DNA of 64,000 bases, taken from the NCBI GenBank assembly GCA_937995735.1, contig CALKIZ010000085.1, positions 24,181 to 88,180 of the forward strand, read 5' to 3'. Below are positions 20,052-30,002 of the stretch, piece after piece. Below the pieces are notes generated by a model, which did not search any database, was not told the origin of the DNA, and was given only the letters and a program-made list of their open reading frames with translations. Within the stretch, counting starts at the first letter, position 1. Each line of letters starts with the position of its first letter. The stretch is from an uncultured Neomegalonema sp. (lineage in GTDB: Bacteria > Pseudomonadota > Alphaproteobacteria > Rhodobacterales > Rhodobacteraceae). The translations under genes and the position numbers were made by a program.

Positions 20052-21683
20052 ATGTCAAAAACACCTACTGGATATGACGTACTTCACAATGCGCGCTTGA
20101 ATAAATCAACAGCATTTACGCGCGAAGAACGAGATCAGCTTGGTCTTCGCGGGTTGTTGCCATATCGGGTGAATGACACAGAAACACAGGAAATACGCGC
20201 TCTCGAAAATATCCGGCGAAAAGGCTATGATATCGAACGTTATATATTCCTTATCAGCTTACTTGAGCGAAATCAGACACTCTTCTTCCGTTTGCTCATC
20301 AATCACACAGAAGAGCTGATGCCGTTGATCTACACGCCGACTGTCGGTCAGGCATGTAAAGAATTTGCCCATATTTTCCGGCGTCCGCACGGGTTCTATA
20401 TCACTCCGGATGATCGTGGTTCAGTTCGCAAGATAATGGATAACTGGCCGGAAGATGACGTTCGCATCATCGTTGTCACCGATGGCGAGCGCATTCTGGG
20501 TTTGGGCGACCTTGGCGCAAATGGCATGGGAATACCTGTGGGTAAGTTATCGCTTTATGTGGCGTGTGCAGGGATTAAGCCGCATCAATGTATGCCGGTG
20601 ATGTTGGATACCGGTACAAATAACCAAGAGCTGATCGACGATCCTCTATACCTTGGTTATCCTCAGAAAAGACTTCATGGCGACAAGTATGATGCGTTAG
20701 TCGATGAATTTGTATCTGCAGCTTTTGATCGGTATCCTAATGCGTTGTTGCAGTTCGAAGACTTCCTGACACCCAACGCCTATCGTTTGTTAGGCAAGTA
20801 CCGCGATAAGATACTTTGTTTTAATGATGATATTCAGGGTACAGCAGCGGTTGCGTTGGCGGGCGTTTATGCGTCAACCCGCATCACCGGCACGGATTTT
20901 TCTGACATTCGCATCATGTTTCTCGGCGCAGGGTCAGCGGCTACAGGGATCGGCGATCTTATTTTCGCGGCTTTGGTCGATGCGGGTCTGAGCGAGGAAG
21001 AAGCGCGAAAGCGTTTATGGTTTAATGACCGGGATGGACTGGTTGTCGCCGGACGCACCGACTTGATGCCTCATAACCAACCTTATGCGCATGATCATGA
21101 ACAGCTTGGTTTCATCGATGCGCTCAAGACAATCAAGCCGCATGTCCTGATTGGCGCGACGGGCGCGCCCGGTACGTTCACTCAGGAAGTCATTGAGACG
21201 ATGGCTGCGATAAACGAACGCCCGGTTATTTTCGCACTTTCGAATCCTACATCGAAAGCTGAATGTACTGCAGAGCAAGCCTATCAATGGAGCGATGGCA
21301 GGGCTATATTTGCGAGCGGCAGTCCTTTTGATCCTGTTGAATTCAAAGGCCGGCAGTATCGCCCCGGTCAAGGCAACAACGCTTATATCTTCCCCGGAAT
21401 CGGATTGGGTGCAATCGCCTGTCAGGCACGAACCATTTCTGACGAAATGTTCCTTGCGTCGGCAGCTGCGCTGGCCGCTGAAATCACCGAAGATGACCTT
21501 GCGGCAGGCGCGCTTTACCCGCCTTTATCGTCTATCCGGGAAGTATCATTGCGCATCGCCGTCGATCTTGCGCAAAAAGCCTACGATCAGGGACTTGCCG
21601 GCGCAGACAGACCTGGCGATTTGGGCAAACATATCGCAGCAATGATGTATGTTCCTGAATATCAAGATCTCGCTGATGTGTAG
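20052..21683 (+). CDS. maeA: NAD-dependent malic enzyme (oxaloacetate-decarboxylating)
   Basis: Oxidatively decarboxylates L-malate to pyruvate. At 543 residues it is the large SfcA/eukaryote-like type, not the small MaeB-phosphotransacetylase fusion often found in alphaproteobacteria. Landmarks are LIYTPTVGQACKEF, the LGDLGANGMGIPVGKL substrate loop, the FNDDIQGTAAV metal site and a Rossmann motif FLGAGSAATGIGD. The start has AAGGAAATATA just upstream. NAD rather than NADP preference is inferred from family, not read directly. Confidence 0.94.
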   Translation: MSKTPTGYDVLHNARLNKSTAFTREERDQLGLRGLLPYRVNDTETQEIRALENIRRKGYDIERYIFLISLLERNQTLFFRLLINHTEELMPLIYTPTVGQACKEFAHIFRRPHGFYITPDDRGSVRKIMDNWPEDDVRIIVVTDGERILGLGDLGANGMGIPVGKLSLYVACAGIKPHQCMPVMLDTGTNNQELIDDPLYLGYPQKRLHGDKYDALVDEFVSAAFDRYPNALLQFEDFLTPNAYRLLGKYRDKILCFNDDIQGTAAVALAGVYASTRITGTDFSDIRIMFLGAGSAATGIGDLIFAALVDAGLSEEEARKRLWFNDRDGLVVAGRTDLMPHNQPYAHDHEQLGFIDALKTIKPHVLIGATGAPGTFTQEVIETMAAINERPVIFALSNPTSKAECTAEQAYQWSDGRAIFASGSPFDPVEFKGRQYRPGQGNNAYIFPGIGLGAIACQARTISDEMFLASAAALAAEITEDDLAAGALYPPLSSIREVSLRIAVDLAQKAYDQGLAGADRPGDLGKHIAAMMYVPEYQDLADV

Positions 21684-21949
21684 TGGTTTTGATCTGAACT
21701 GAAAGCTGGGTAATTTTTGCTGGCGTGCTTTTAGGTTATGTAAAGTGCGCCAGTACCCCTTTTCGGATGGTTTGCTATCTATCACGGTCTTAAGGGAATA
21801 TCCTACGAAAACAACATCGCCCACATGGGGAACGCGATGGTGTGGTGGTGAGCCGTATATCAACGAATAATGCTGCTTCAAGTCGTAAATTCTGCAGAAT
21901 AGTTTTCTGAGGTTTGTTATCGTCGCGGGCGTTGGCGAAAGGATACTGC

Positions 21950-22675
21950 ATGAAACTGACTGACTTTAAGGCGCTTACCTTTGATGTTTATGGAACCCTG
22001 ATTGATTGGGAGACCGGCATGACGAACGGCCTTCGGCCTTTGACCGATCAACTAGCGCAGCCTTTGTCGCGTAACGAAATTCTCGAGGCCCATGCGTTTC
22101 ATGAGTCAACAACGCAGAAATACACTCCTGCCAAAGATTACCGTGAAGTCCTCGCCGTCGTTTACAAGCGGTTGGCAGAAGAATGGGGTCTGCCTGCCAG
22201 TTGGGAAGACTGTCTCACGTATGGCCACTCCGTAGAACATTGGCCTGCGTTCCCCGACAGTGCGGAGGCTTTGCAGTATCTCAAGCGTTACTACAAACTG
22301 ATCGTTCTCTCTAATGTGGATGCCGCGAGTTTCGCGTTCAGCAATGCCAAACTGCAAGTCGAGTTTGACGCCGCTTATGTGGCCGGGGATATTGGTTCCT
22401 ACAAACCGGACACGCGCAATTTCGATTACATGCTCGGCAATCTCTCCCGAATGGGTATCGAAAAGCGAGACATTCTACATACCGCCGAGAGCATGTTTCA
22501 CGACCACGGACCGGCTAACAAAGTTGGATTGGCGAATTGCTGGATTTACAGGCGCTTCGATCAGGAAGGCTTTGGCGCGACGATGAATCCCGGTGAGATG
22601 CCAACATATGATATGACGTTCAACTCAATGGCTGATCTGGTCAAAGCGCATCAGGCGGAACTGGCTGCTGGATAG
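21950..22675 (+). CDS. Haloacid dehalogenase, type II
   Basis: HAD-superfamily hydrolase of the L-2-haloacid dehalogenase type. The nucleophile Asp is in LTFDVYGTLIDWE, motif II Ser/Asn in VLSNVDAAS, the Lys in YKPDTRNF, and the C-terminal acidic motif region in HTAESMFHDHGPANKVGL. Start chosen at MKLTDFKAL (241 residues) because AAGG precedes it; a further 12 codons are open upstream. The natural substrate may be a haloacid or an unrelated small organic acid or phosphate. Monocistronic, convergent with trpC. Confidence 0.88.
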   Translation: MKLTDFKALTFDVYGTLIDWETGMTNGLRPLTDQLAQPLSRNEILEAHAFHESTTQKYTPAKDYREVLAVVYKRLAEEWGLPASWEDCLTYGHSVEHWPAFPDSAEALQYLKRYYKLIVLSNVDAASFAFSNAKLQVEFDAAYVAGDIGSYKPDTRNFDYMLGNLSRMGIEKRDILHTAESMFHDHGPANKVGLANCWIYRRFDQEGFGATMNPGEMPTYDMTFNSMADLVKAHQAELAAG

Positions 22676-22703
22676 ATTTGCAGGGGCGTCATGGCGCGAC
22701 TGA

Positions 22704-23498
22704 TCAAGCGCGCTCTAAAATCGACCGCGTTGCCTGTTCCACATCTTCCTGCCGCATCAGGCTTTCTCCGATTAAAAATCGCTCCGCGCCGACCTTTGCC
22801 AGCCGCGCCAGATCATCCGGCGTGTTCAAGCCTGATTCAGCCACCAGAACGCGGTCATCGGGCAGCATCGGCGCAAGGCGCTCGGTGGTCGTTAGCGTTG
22901 TTTCGAAGGTTTTGAGATTGCGGTTATTGATGCCCAGAAGGGGAGACTTCAACATCAAGGCACGTTCCAGCTCTGCTTCGTCGTGCACTTCGATCAAAGC
23001 GTCCATGCCCCAGCCGAATGCCGCTTCTTCCAGCTCTGCGGCTTGGGTATCGTCAACGCTGGCCATGATGATGAGGATGCAATCCGCGCCCAGCGCACGG
23101 GACTCGGCCACTTGCCACGTATCGTAGAGAAAATCTTTCCGTAGAGCGGGCAGAGCAGTTGCGGCACGGGCGGCTATGAGAAACTCGTCCGCGCCCTGAA
23201 ATGATGGCCCGTCGGTCAAAACTGACAGACACGCAGCACCCCCGCGCTCATAAGCGCCTGCCAGCTTAGGCGGATCGAAATCGGCGCGGATCAAGCCCTT
23301 TGACGGGCTGGCCTTTTTGACTTCAGCAATCAAACCATACGCACCTGATGCCGCTTTTCTATCGAGAGCCGCAGCAAACCCGCGCGGGGGTGATGCCTCG
23401 CGTGCTACTGCCTCGACCTCGGAAATAGGGCGCTTTGCTTTTCGGGCCGCGATGTCTTCCAGTTTATAGGCTTTGATCTTATCGAGAATCGTATTCAT
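22704..23498 (-). CDS. trpC: Indole-3-glycerol phosphate synthase
   Basis: Closes the indole ring from CdRP in tryptophan synthesis. This TIM-barrel enzyme of 264 residues carries [11 protein letters not shown] near the N-terminus (catalytic Lys), [35 protein letters not shown] and [12 protein letters not shown]. It is unfused to TrpF. The ATG overlaps the ung stop as ATGA, so it is probably translated by coupling. Last gene of trpG-trpD-ung-trpC. Confidence 0.96.
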   Translation of the reverse strand: MNTILDKIKAYKLEDIAARKAKRPISEVEAVAREASPPRGFAAALDRKAASGAYGLIAEVKKASPSKGLIRADFDPPKLAGAYERGGAACLSVLTDGPSFQGADEFLIAARAATALPALRKDFLYDTWQVAESRALGADCILIIMASVDDTQAAELEEAAFGWGMDALIEVHDEAELERALMLKSPLLGINNRNLKTFETTLTTTERLAPMLPDDRVLVAESGLNTPDDLARLAKVGAERFLIGESLMRQEDVEQATRSILERA

Positions 23499-24181
23499 GC
23501 GGTCCACTCTATCGGCGTGCGGCCAAGTTTCTTCAAATGATTATTGATCCGGCTGAAAGGTTTCGAGCCAAAAAAACCGCGCCGGGCGGATAGCGGCGAT
23601 GGATGGGCGCTCTCAATGATTAAGCCGTTCTTGCCTTTGCCATCGTCGATCAGAGGCCGAAAAGATTGCGCGTGTTTTCCCCAAAGCACCCAGACGATCC
23701 CGTCATTATCGGCAAGATGTTCGATGACTTCGTGTGTTAACGTTTTCCAACCGATCCGGGAATGACTGCCCGCATCGCCTACGCGAACGGTGAGTGCGGT
23801 GTTGAACAACAGCACGCCTTGCTCCGTCCATCCGCTGAGATCGCCATGCGCAGGAATACGACCGAATTCTTCCTCTAATTCTTTGAAGATATTCGACAGG
23901 GACCTGGGCAGGGGTGTGACATCTTTTTGCACAGAAAAGGCCAGCCCATTTGCATGACCGGGAGTTGGATAGGGGTCTTGGCCCAAAATGACGACGCGCA
24001 CTACACTTGGCTGAAGGGTTCTCAGGCCCGCAAAAACACGATCTGCGGGCGGGAGGACTGTTTCAGTTTCTCCTTCAAGCGCGTCTAACACCGCTTTGAA
24101 CGGTTCTCCAAAGAACGTGAGTTTTCCCCACGCGCCCAAGTCTTCAGCGGTAGCCAACAGGTGTTCGGTATAGGCGCTCAT
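23495..24181 (-). CDS. ung: Uracil-DNA glycosylase, family 1
   Basis: Removes uracil from DNA. It has the water-activating motif [18 protein letters not shown] and the [13 protein letters not shown] loop, in 228 residues. The gene lies between trpD and trpC with 4-base overlaps on each side, so a DNA repair gene is embedded in the tryptophan operon. A second, family 4-like uracil-DNA glycosylase is encoded at 62955-63728. Confidence 0.96.
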   Translation of the reverse strand: MSAYTEHLLATAEDLGAWGKLTFFGEPFKAVLDALEGETETVLPPADRVFAGLRTLQPSVVRVVILGQDPYPTPGHANGLAFSVQKDVTPLPRSLSNIFKELEEEFGRIPAHGDLSGWTEQGVLLFNTALTVRVGDAGSHSRIGWKTLTHEVIEHLADNDGIVWVLWGKHAQSFRPLIDDGKGKNGLIIESAHPSPLSARRGFFGSKPFSRINNHLKKLGRTPIEWTA

Positions 24182-25188
24182 CCAGCCGTGGTAATCCGAA
24201 CCAGACCATCGAGAGACGCCCGCGCTGCGCCGCTATCGATGCTTTGCGCCGCCAGTTCAGCCCCCTCACGCAAATCGCCTGCACGATCCGCGACAACCAA
24301 AGCGGCAGCAGCATTGAGGATCGCCGCGTCCCGATAGGCACTTTTCTCGCTATCAAGCAACGCGGACAGCTTTTCGGCATTCGCCGCAGGGTCGCCCCCG
24401 ACTATGGCTTCAAACGGATGTTCCGGTAATCCGGCATCTGCTGGCGATACGGTGAATTCTTTGATGACACCGCCGTCTAACGCGCAAACCTTAGAGGGTG
24501 CTGAAATGGCCAGCTCGTCCGTGCCATCTCCGCCATGTACCAGCCATGCTTTGGTCGTTCCGAGTGCGGCGAGCGTTTCAGCCATGGGCCGAATCCAATC
24601 GGCAGAGAATGCACCTGAAAGCTGCCGTTTTACACCAGCCGGATTGGTCAACGGACCGAGCAGGTTAAAGATCGTTCGGACCCCCATCTCCTGACGGATC
24701 GGCATAACATGGCGCATGGCTGAGTGATGGTTCGGCGCGGCCATATACCCGATATTTGCCTCTATGAGCGATGTCTCAATGGCCGGAACGCCAGTATCAA
24801 GATTAACCCCTAATGCCGTCAGCGCATCCGATGCGCCTGATTTTGATGAAAGAGCGCGATTGCCGTGCTTCGCGACCGGAACCCCTGCACCGGCAACGAT
24901 CAACGCCGCCGCCGTCGAGATGTTCAGCGTTCCTTTTCCATCGCCGCCAGTCCCAACAATATCCATCGCGTCATCAGGCGCATGAACCGGCAGAGCTTTT
25001 GCACGCATTACAGAGGCGGCAGCAGCAATTTCATCGACAGTCTCGCCGCGCATTCGCAAAGCCATCAAAAACCCGGCCCCCTGAGCCGGTGTAGACGAGC
25101 CGGACATAATCGCTTCAAAAGCATCGGCGGCTTCATCACGGGTCAGCGCGCGCTCGGTTGCGATCCCGATGAGGGGTTTCAACTCCAT
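24178..25188 (-). CDS. trpD: Anthranilate phosphoribosyltransferase
   Basis: Joins anthranilate to PRPP. The PRPP site [14 protein letters not shown], the [15 protein letters not shown] block and the [12 protein letters not shown] segment are present in 336 residues. The TrpG amidotransferase domain is separate, encoded just upstream with the trpD ATG touching the trpG stop. Second gene of the trp operon. Confidence 0.96.
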   Translation of the reverse strand: MELKPLIGIATERALTRDEAADAFEAIMSGSSTPAQGAGFLMALRMRGETVDEIAAAASVMRAKALPVHAPDDAMDIVGTGGDGKGTLNISTAAALIVAGAGVPVAKHGNRALSSKSGASDALTALGVNLDTGVPAIETSLIEANIGYMAAPNHHSAMRHVMPIRQEMGVRTIFNLLGPLTNPAGVKRQLSGAFSADWIRPMAETLAALGTTKAWLVHGGDGTDELAISAPSKVCALDGGVIKEFTVSPADAGLPEHPFEAIVGGDPAANAEKLSALLDSEKSAYRDAAILNAAAALVVADRAGDLREGAELAAQSIDSGAARASLDGLVRITTAG

Positions 25189-25763
25189 CAGGCTGCCTCC
25201 GCCATTTTGAGAAAGTTCGCCATGAGGGTTTTGCCATGCTCGCTACGGATACTCTCCGGGTGAAATTGCACTCCGTGAATCTGATAGTCCTTATGAGCAA
25301 CGCCCATAATCGTTCCGTCCTCAGTCGTAGCGGTGACTTCAAGGCAGTCGGGTAATGTCTCCGGTTCGATGGTCAATGAATGATATCGCGTTGCCTCAAA
25401 ACCATCGGGTATTTCACTGAAAATGCCGCTTCCTTGATGCGAAACTTTGCTGATTTTTCCGTGCATAATTGTATCGGCGCGGATAATTTTGCCGCCAAAA
25501 GCTTCGCCAATAGACTGATGGCCGAGACAAACGCCGAAAATCGGAATTTTTGATGCTGCTTCCCGAATCAGGTCGACGCATATGCCCGCACTGGCGGGGT
25601 CACAGGGTCCCGGAGAGAGAACAATTGCGCTTGGGTTCGTGTCGATGGCTTCTTCAACGGTCAGCGTGTCATTGCGCACAACCCGCGTTTCCGCGCCTAT
25701 CTCACCGAGATAATGCACGAGATTGTAGGTAAAACTGTCATAGTTATCGATCAACAGTAGCAT
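25188..25763 (-). CDS. trpG: Anthranilate synthase component II (glutamine amidotransferase)
   Basis: Class I amidotransferase that feeds ammonia to TrpE. The N-terminus [19 protein letters not shown], the nucleophile in [14 protein letters not shown] and the catalytic His-Glu in [13 protein letters not shown] are present in 191 residues. A TrpG/PabA ambiguity exists in principle, but the trpD-trpC context favours tryptophan. First gene of the operon; it is divergent from the polysaccharide deacetylase-like gene with 76 bases between starts. No leader-peptide attenuator with tandem Trp codons was seen there. Confidence 0.95.
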   Translation of the reverse strand: MLLLIDNYDSFTYNLVHYLGEIGAETRVVRNDTLTVEEAIDTNPSAIVLSPGPCDPASAGICVDLIREAASKIPIFGVCLGHQSIGEAFGGKIIRADTIMHGKISKVSHQGSGIFSEIPDGFEATRYHSLTIEPETLPDCLEVTATTEDGTIMGVAHKDYQIHGVQFHPESIRSEHGKTLMANFLKMAEAA

Positions 25764-25839
25764 GAATCAGGCTTCCCAAGCGCAAAATGCGTTGGCTTGT
25801 TAATGCGGTGGCAAGCCTCACTGCGTCAAGGTCTGCACA

Positions 25840-26802
25840 ATGTTAACCAAGAAATCAAAATCAGTTGTTTCACTTGCCGGTCTGAATGCAAAGCCATTGA
25901 TGGCTTTTGCCGGTGTTGCTCTGTGTGTCGTTGCCGGGGTTACAAGCGCGTTGAAACTTGACCACTTATCCCGCGAAGCCCTTGCGAGCAGGAATAATCA
26001 AGCTATTGAAAGTATTGTTTCTGCGGTTCCTTTTGAACAACCGGGTGTAGTCGTGGTCGGTTCAGGGGCGCTTTCCGATGCTCCGCGATGGCAGAGAAAT
26101 GCCGCTACTTTCCCCGCGAATGATCGCGCGCCGCGAATGGCAGTAATTGTGGTCGATTCGGGTTGGGGCATGGCACCGGCACTTAAGGCTTTGCAAATTC
26201 CTGCTCCGTTGACTTTTGCAATCGCGCCAACGGCTGATTCTGCCAGTAAAACTGCGCTTGCCGCACGCAAGGCAGGGCGCGAGACTCTTTTATTGTTGCC
26301 GATGCAGTCTGAAAATCGATTCGATACTTCTCCAAACCCCATCGCGATCAACACACCTGAGAATGAGTTAATGCGCCGCTTGAATTGGAATTTCTCTCAA
26401 ATCGACGGGTATGTCGGGGTGATGAACCAATTCGGGGAAGCCGTTACACGCGATGCACCCACGATGCGCGCGGTCTTAGAGATTATCCAAAGCAAAGGCC
26501 TCAGCTTCATTGATACAAGGGCACATTCGGAGAGCATCGCCAGTGCTGTGGCGCGCCGCATGGGGATACCTGCTGGAGACCGGAATATTTCGGTTCAACC
26601 GGGCGCAAATGCTGAAGAGCTACGTGCCGAGCTGACGCAAGCTCTTCGCCATGCAGAAAAATGGGGCACAGCAATCATTACCGTTCCAGCCGAACATCGT
26701 ATTGTGAAGGCATTGGAAGCATGGACCGCAACCCTAAAATCAGATGTGAAAATCGCCCCGGTTTCCGCCGTTATCAAACGATTGCGCTCCGGACGAGGCT
26801 GA
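25840..26802 (+). CDS. Divergent polysaccharide deacetylase family protein (YibQ/DUF610-like)
   Basis: Membrane-anchored periplasmic protein of 320 residues. One membrane segment (about residues 18-37, AFAGVALCVVAGVTSAL) is followed by the deacetylase-like barrel starting PRMAVIVVDSGWGMAPALKAL, with LTFAIAPTADSA, ETLLLLPMQ, GYVGVMNQFGEAV and FIDTRAHSES. The usual paired acidic residues after the first strand (IDD in YibQ) read VDS here, so one canonical ligand is replaced. The enzymatic role of this family is uncertain; a peptidoglycan or polysaccharide substrate is assumed. Confidence 0.83.
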   Translation: MLTKKSKSVVSLAGLNAKPLMAFAGVALCVVAGVTSALKLDHLSREALASRNNQAIESIVSAVPFEQPGVVVVGSGALSDAPRWQRNAATFPANDRAPRMAVIVVDSGWGMAPALKALQIPAPLTFAIAPTADSASKTALAARKAGRETLLLLPMQSENRFDTSPNPIAINTPENELMRRLNWNFSQIDGYVGVMNQFGEAVTRDAPTMRAVLEIIQSKGLSFIDTRAHSESIASAVARRMGIPAGDRNISVQPGANAEELRAELTQALRHAEKWGTAIITVPAEHRIVKALEAWTATLKSDVKIAPVSAVIKRLRSGRG

Positions 26803-27027
26803 ACCTTCAGAGTTTCTGTTGCGGGTGTTTTACTTTCGAACCTAGAAGAAGGTTGCGGTCACCGGAATGGCCGGGACGATGGCTCTTTTTGTGACCAAAA
26901 TTTGTGGCCGGACTTTATGAGCGATTGTGCTTGAGGTGGTTAATTTACTGGTTGAATTTAGAATTTTTAATCAGCCCTAATAGTCGTTTAGGGTATCAGA
27001 GAACAGTGCATATATAGCTCGTAAGCA

Positions 27028-28191
27028 TTATGATTGGCGACGCATAAATTCTGCAAAAAGTGGAACTGAAAAACCAAGAAAACCATGCTCAGTGCTGTAA
27101 ATCATCCCTTTCGAGATAGTGTTGGCACGAACTGGACCTAGCGAAGACAGTTTTTTATTTAAAGCCGCTGCAATATCGTTCATAGCGTAAGGCCCATTCC
27201 CTAGTGCAGCCATAGCCTTTACGAACTCTGTTTCCTTCGGGGTTAGTCTGTCGAGACGAACTCGAAAGAAGCCCTCGTCGAGTGATGCGAGGGTTTCAGT
27301 ATAGGCGGTGTCTACATCTTGTTTAGTGATTTCTGGGCCGACGGCATTGTTCCATGCAATGGACGACCACTCCTGTAGAAAAAATGGATAACCCTGCGTC
27401 TTAGTTACAATTTCCGTGAGCGCATCTGACGAGATAGAAGATTTTTCTTCAATAATAGGTTTTTCCACAGCTTGTTCTGCGGATGCTTGGTCTAATGCGC
27501 CTACATTCGGAAAAAGGAACAGCCGCTCCGAGTAAGATTTTGCCTCTCCGGCTAGGCGTGCAATTTGTGGAAGTCCAGCGCCAAACATTATAATGGGCAG
27601 GCCTGCTTGTGACATTCTATGGATTGCTACGATACAAGCGGACAGGTCAGGTTCCGACAGGTATTGAACTTCGTCGATCAGTAGAACCCATCCTTTGCCT
27701 CCAGCTTCTGCGGCTTTCCCAATTGCGGTAAAAAGATCCGGAAGGTCGAATTGAATATCACCACTATCCGCAAGTCCAGGTTCTGGTTCCACGCCAATTT
27801 CTGCGCCAGCCACTTGAATATTGAATATTGATGCGAAGCCGCGAAGCCCTCTGAGTGCACGTGCGGCGAGTTGCTTTGCGGCTGCTATTCCTGACAGTGC
27901 GCGCAATACCTTTCGCATTTCAGGGTAAAGTAGGCGCGCGAGACTCTGATGTTCTGGGGCTTCTATCTTTGAGATATAGTAGCCTTGATCTTCCGCTATC
28001 CGGCCAATCTCATTTAATAGGACGGTCTTTCCGGTTCCTCGTAATCCGAGAAGCATCATTGATCTGGCATTTCGACCAAGCAAAGCGCGGCCACATGCGA
28101 TCTTAGCATCATCTAAAATGTGATCACGTCCTGCCATCTCAGGAGGTTTACTTCCTGCTCCGGGGGCAAAGGGATTACGATATGGGTCCAT
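27028..28191 (-). CDS. Orphan AAA-family ATPase with C-terminal helix-turn-helix-like region
   Basis: P-loop ATPase of 387 residues in the ORC/AAA_16-like group. Walker A is GLRGTGKT at about 49-56, Walker B VLLIDEVQ at about 169-176, with a sensor-like IIMFGAGLPQ. The last 80 residues (LTPKETEFVKAMAALGNGPYAMNDIA onward) read like a winged helix. The second ATG at 28191 is chosen because AAGGAG ends seven bases upstream; the first ATG at 28197 lies against the ribosome site. It interrupts the usual closeness of trpE and trpG and has an exceptionally AT-rich upstream region. It resembles the orphan at 4165-5442 in architecture but not closely in sequence. Function unknown. Confidence 0.8.
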   Translation of the reverse strand: MDPYRNPFAPGAGSKPPEMAGRDHILDDAKIACGRALLGRNARSMMLLGLRGTGKTVLLNEIGRIAEDQGYYISKIEAPEHQSLARLLYPEMRKVLRALSGIAAAKQLAARALRGLRGFASIFNIQVAGAEIGVEPEPGLADSGDIQFDLPDLFTAIGKAAEAGGKGWVLLIDEVQYLSEPDLSACIVAIHRMSQAGLPIIMFGAGLPQIARLAGEAKSYSERLFLFPNVGALDQASAEQAVEKPIIEEKSSISSDALTEIVTKTQGYPFFLQEWSSIAWNNAVGPEITKQDVDTAYTETLASLDEGFFRVRLDRLTPKETEFVKAMAALGNGPYAMNDIAAALNKKLSSLGPVRANTISKGMIYSTEHGFLGFSVPLFAEFMRRQS

Positions 28192-28199
28192 CGTCATAC

Positions 28200-28285
28200 T
28201 CCTTAATATAGATAATCCTAGTCATTTATAATATAATATAAATTCAAAAGCTATATATTATTATATATTGTTATATAACGCTTAA
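28200..28285 (-). promoter_or_regulatory. Very AT-rich promoter region of the AAA ATPase gene
   Basis: About 85 bases composed almost only of A and T, with overlapping TATAAT-like and TATATTATTATATATTG runs, directly upstream of the ATPase start. The surrounding genes are near 50 percent GC. Such a tract is a likely promoter and a likely target for H-NS/MucR/Ros-type silencing proteins; both are inference. Confidence 0.5.
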
Positions 28286-28466
28286 AGACAAAGGGTTTCA
28301 GTTATGGATTATTGAGGTAGTCTTGTCCAAAATATCAAAAATTAGAATGACTAAGCACTTTTGGTGGCAATTGCTTATCAAAATCAAAACAGAGTTTCCG
28401 CAGGGTTTTGGTCAGCCTATTTTGCTGACTTCTGGCCAAGTCTCCACCTCCCCCCAAGAAACCGCT

Positions 28467-30002
28467 TTAGCGATTTCCTCTTACGGTTTCTGCGAGTTTT
28501 ACCGCATCTTCGGCGGCGCGGAACAATGCTTTTGATTTGTTGACGGTTTCTATCCGTTCTGCCTCAGGATCGGAGTCCCAAACGACGCCGCCGCCAGCCT
28601 GCACATACATTGCGCCGTCTTTGACAACGGCGGTCCGTAAGGCAATCGCGGTATCCATACCGCCATCGGCGCTGAAATAGCCAACACCGCCAGCATAGAT
28701 GCCTCGTTTTTCCGTCTCTAATTCGTTGATAATCTCCATCGCCCTAATTTTAGGAGCGCCGGAGACGGTTCCTGCGGGCAGCCCCGCTAACAGAGCGTCA
28801 ACGACATCCACATCATCCCGGATTTCGCCTTCGACATTCGAGACGATGTGCATGACATGGCTATAGTGCTCGACAACGAATTGCTCGGTCGGCTTTACCG
28901 TTCCGATCTTTGCAACACGCCCGACATCGTTGCGACCAAGGTCAAGCAACATCAGGTGTTCCGCGCGTTCTTTCGGATCGCCCAATAGATCCTCTTCCAG
29001 CGCAACATCCTCTTGCGGCGTTGCCCCGCGAGGCCGCGTTCCTGCGATTGGGCGCACGGTGACTGTGCCATCGCGCAGCCGCACCAGAATTTCCGGGCTG
29101 GCTCCGACAATCTGGAAACCGCCAAAATCAAGGAAGTACATATACGGGGACGGGTTCGTGCGTCTCAGCGAGCGGTAGAGCGAAAATGGCGGCAGGGCGA
29201 ATGGCTTTTTCCAGCGTTGAGAGGGGACGACCTGAAAAATATCTCCCGCAGCAATAAACTCGCGCGCGTGTTCGACATTCGCGCGGTATTGATCCTCAGT
29301 GGTGTTCGAGACGGCCTCGCCATCAAGCGCGCCCTCTGGCAGTCGGGGTTCCGGAGGTAAGGCCCGATTCATATCGTCGATTGTATCCGCCAGCCGCTCA
29401 GCTGCGCGTGAATAAGCGGCTCTTGCATCCACACCGGATTGAGGCCGGATCGGTGTAACAATCGTCACCATGTCGGCAACATTGTCGATAATGGCGATAA
29501 GGGTTGGCCTTGTTAAAATTGCATCGGGCAAGCCAAGCGGGTCGGGGTTCGGTTCCGGTAGCTTTTCGACGTGGCGGATCATGTCATAGCCAAGATAGCC
29601 AAACACACCCGCAGCCATCGGGGGTAGGGATACCGGCAAGTCGATAGCGCTTTCCCGCAACAGGCTCCGTAGGCTGTCGAGAGGTGGCTGTGCGTCAGTT
29701 TCAAACGCTGTTTCGTCCCAACGCGCAGAACGATTGACCTCGACCACATCGCCCCGGCAACGCCAGATTAAATCCGGTTTCAAGCCTATCACTGAATACC
29801 GGCCACGGTTCTCGCCACCGGTGACAGATTCAAGTAGAAATGTATCCCGGCGTCCTTGGCCGAGTTTGAGCATCAGGGAAACCGGCGTGTCGGTATCAGC
29901 CACCCGCCGGGTCCAAAGAACCTGACTTTCCCCTCGGTCGTACTTTACCGCGAATTCGGCAAAATGCGGTTCTATCAGCACGCGATTAGTACCCACCACC
30001 AT
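28467..30002 (-). CDS. trpE: Anthranilate synthase component I
   Basis: Makes anthranilate from chorismate with ammonia from TrpG; the committed and feedback-inhibited step of tryptophan synthesis. The regulatory segment LLESVTGGENRGRYSVIG near the N-terminus, the LPAGTVSGAPKIRAMEI block and the C-terminal VQAGGGVVWDSDPEAE are all present. The frame is open to 30116, but family starts align near FAEFAVKYDRG. I use the ATG at 30002 (511 residues), which overlaps the end of ppiD by 17 bases; a GTG at 29981 is the alternative. The Gly-rich 3' end of ppiD supplies GGTGG-like sequence upstream. It is separated from trpG by about 2.7 kb. Confidence 0.95.
   Translation of the reverse strand: MVVGTNRVLIEPHFAEFAVKYDRGESQVLWTRRVADTDTPVSLMLKLGQGRRDTFLLESVTGGENRGRYSVIGLKPDLIWRCRGDVVEVNRSARWDETAFETDAQPPLDSLRSLLRESAIDLPVSLPPMAAGVFGYLGYDMIRHVEKLPEPNPDPLGLPDAILTRPTLIAIIDNVADMVTIVTPIRPQSGVDARAAYSRAAERLADTIDDMNRALPPEPRLPEGALDGEAVSNTTEDQYRANVEHAREFIAAGDIFQVVPSQRWKKPFALPPFSLYRSLRRTNPSPYMYFLDFGGFQIVGASPEILVRLRDGTVTVRPIAGTRPRGATPQEDVALEEDLLGDPKERAEHLMLLDLGRNDVGRVAKIGTVKPTEQFVVEHYSHVMHIVSNVEGEIRDDVDVVDALLAGLPAGTVSGAPKIRAMEIINELETEKRGIYAGGVGYFSADGGMDTAIALRTAVVKDGAMYVQAGGGVVWDSDPEAERIETVNKSKALFRAAEDAVKLAETVRGNR

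Noticed and set aside
25764..25839. Trp attenuator upstream of trpG
   Set aside because: No short peptide with consecutive Trp codons and no terminator/antiterminator pair could be seen.
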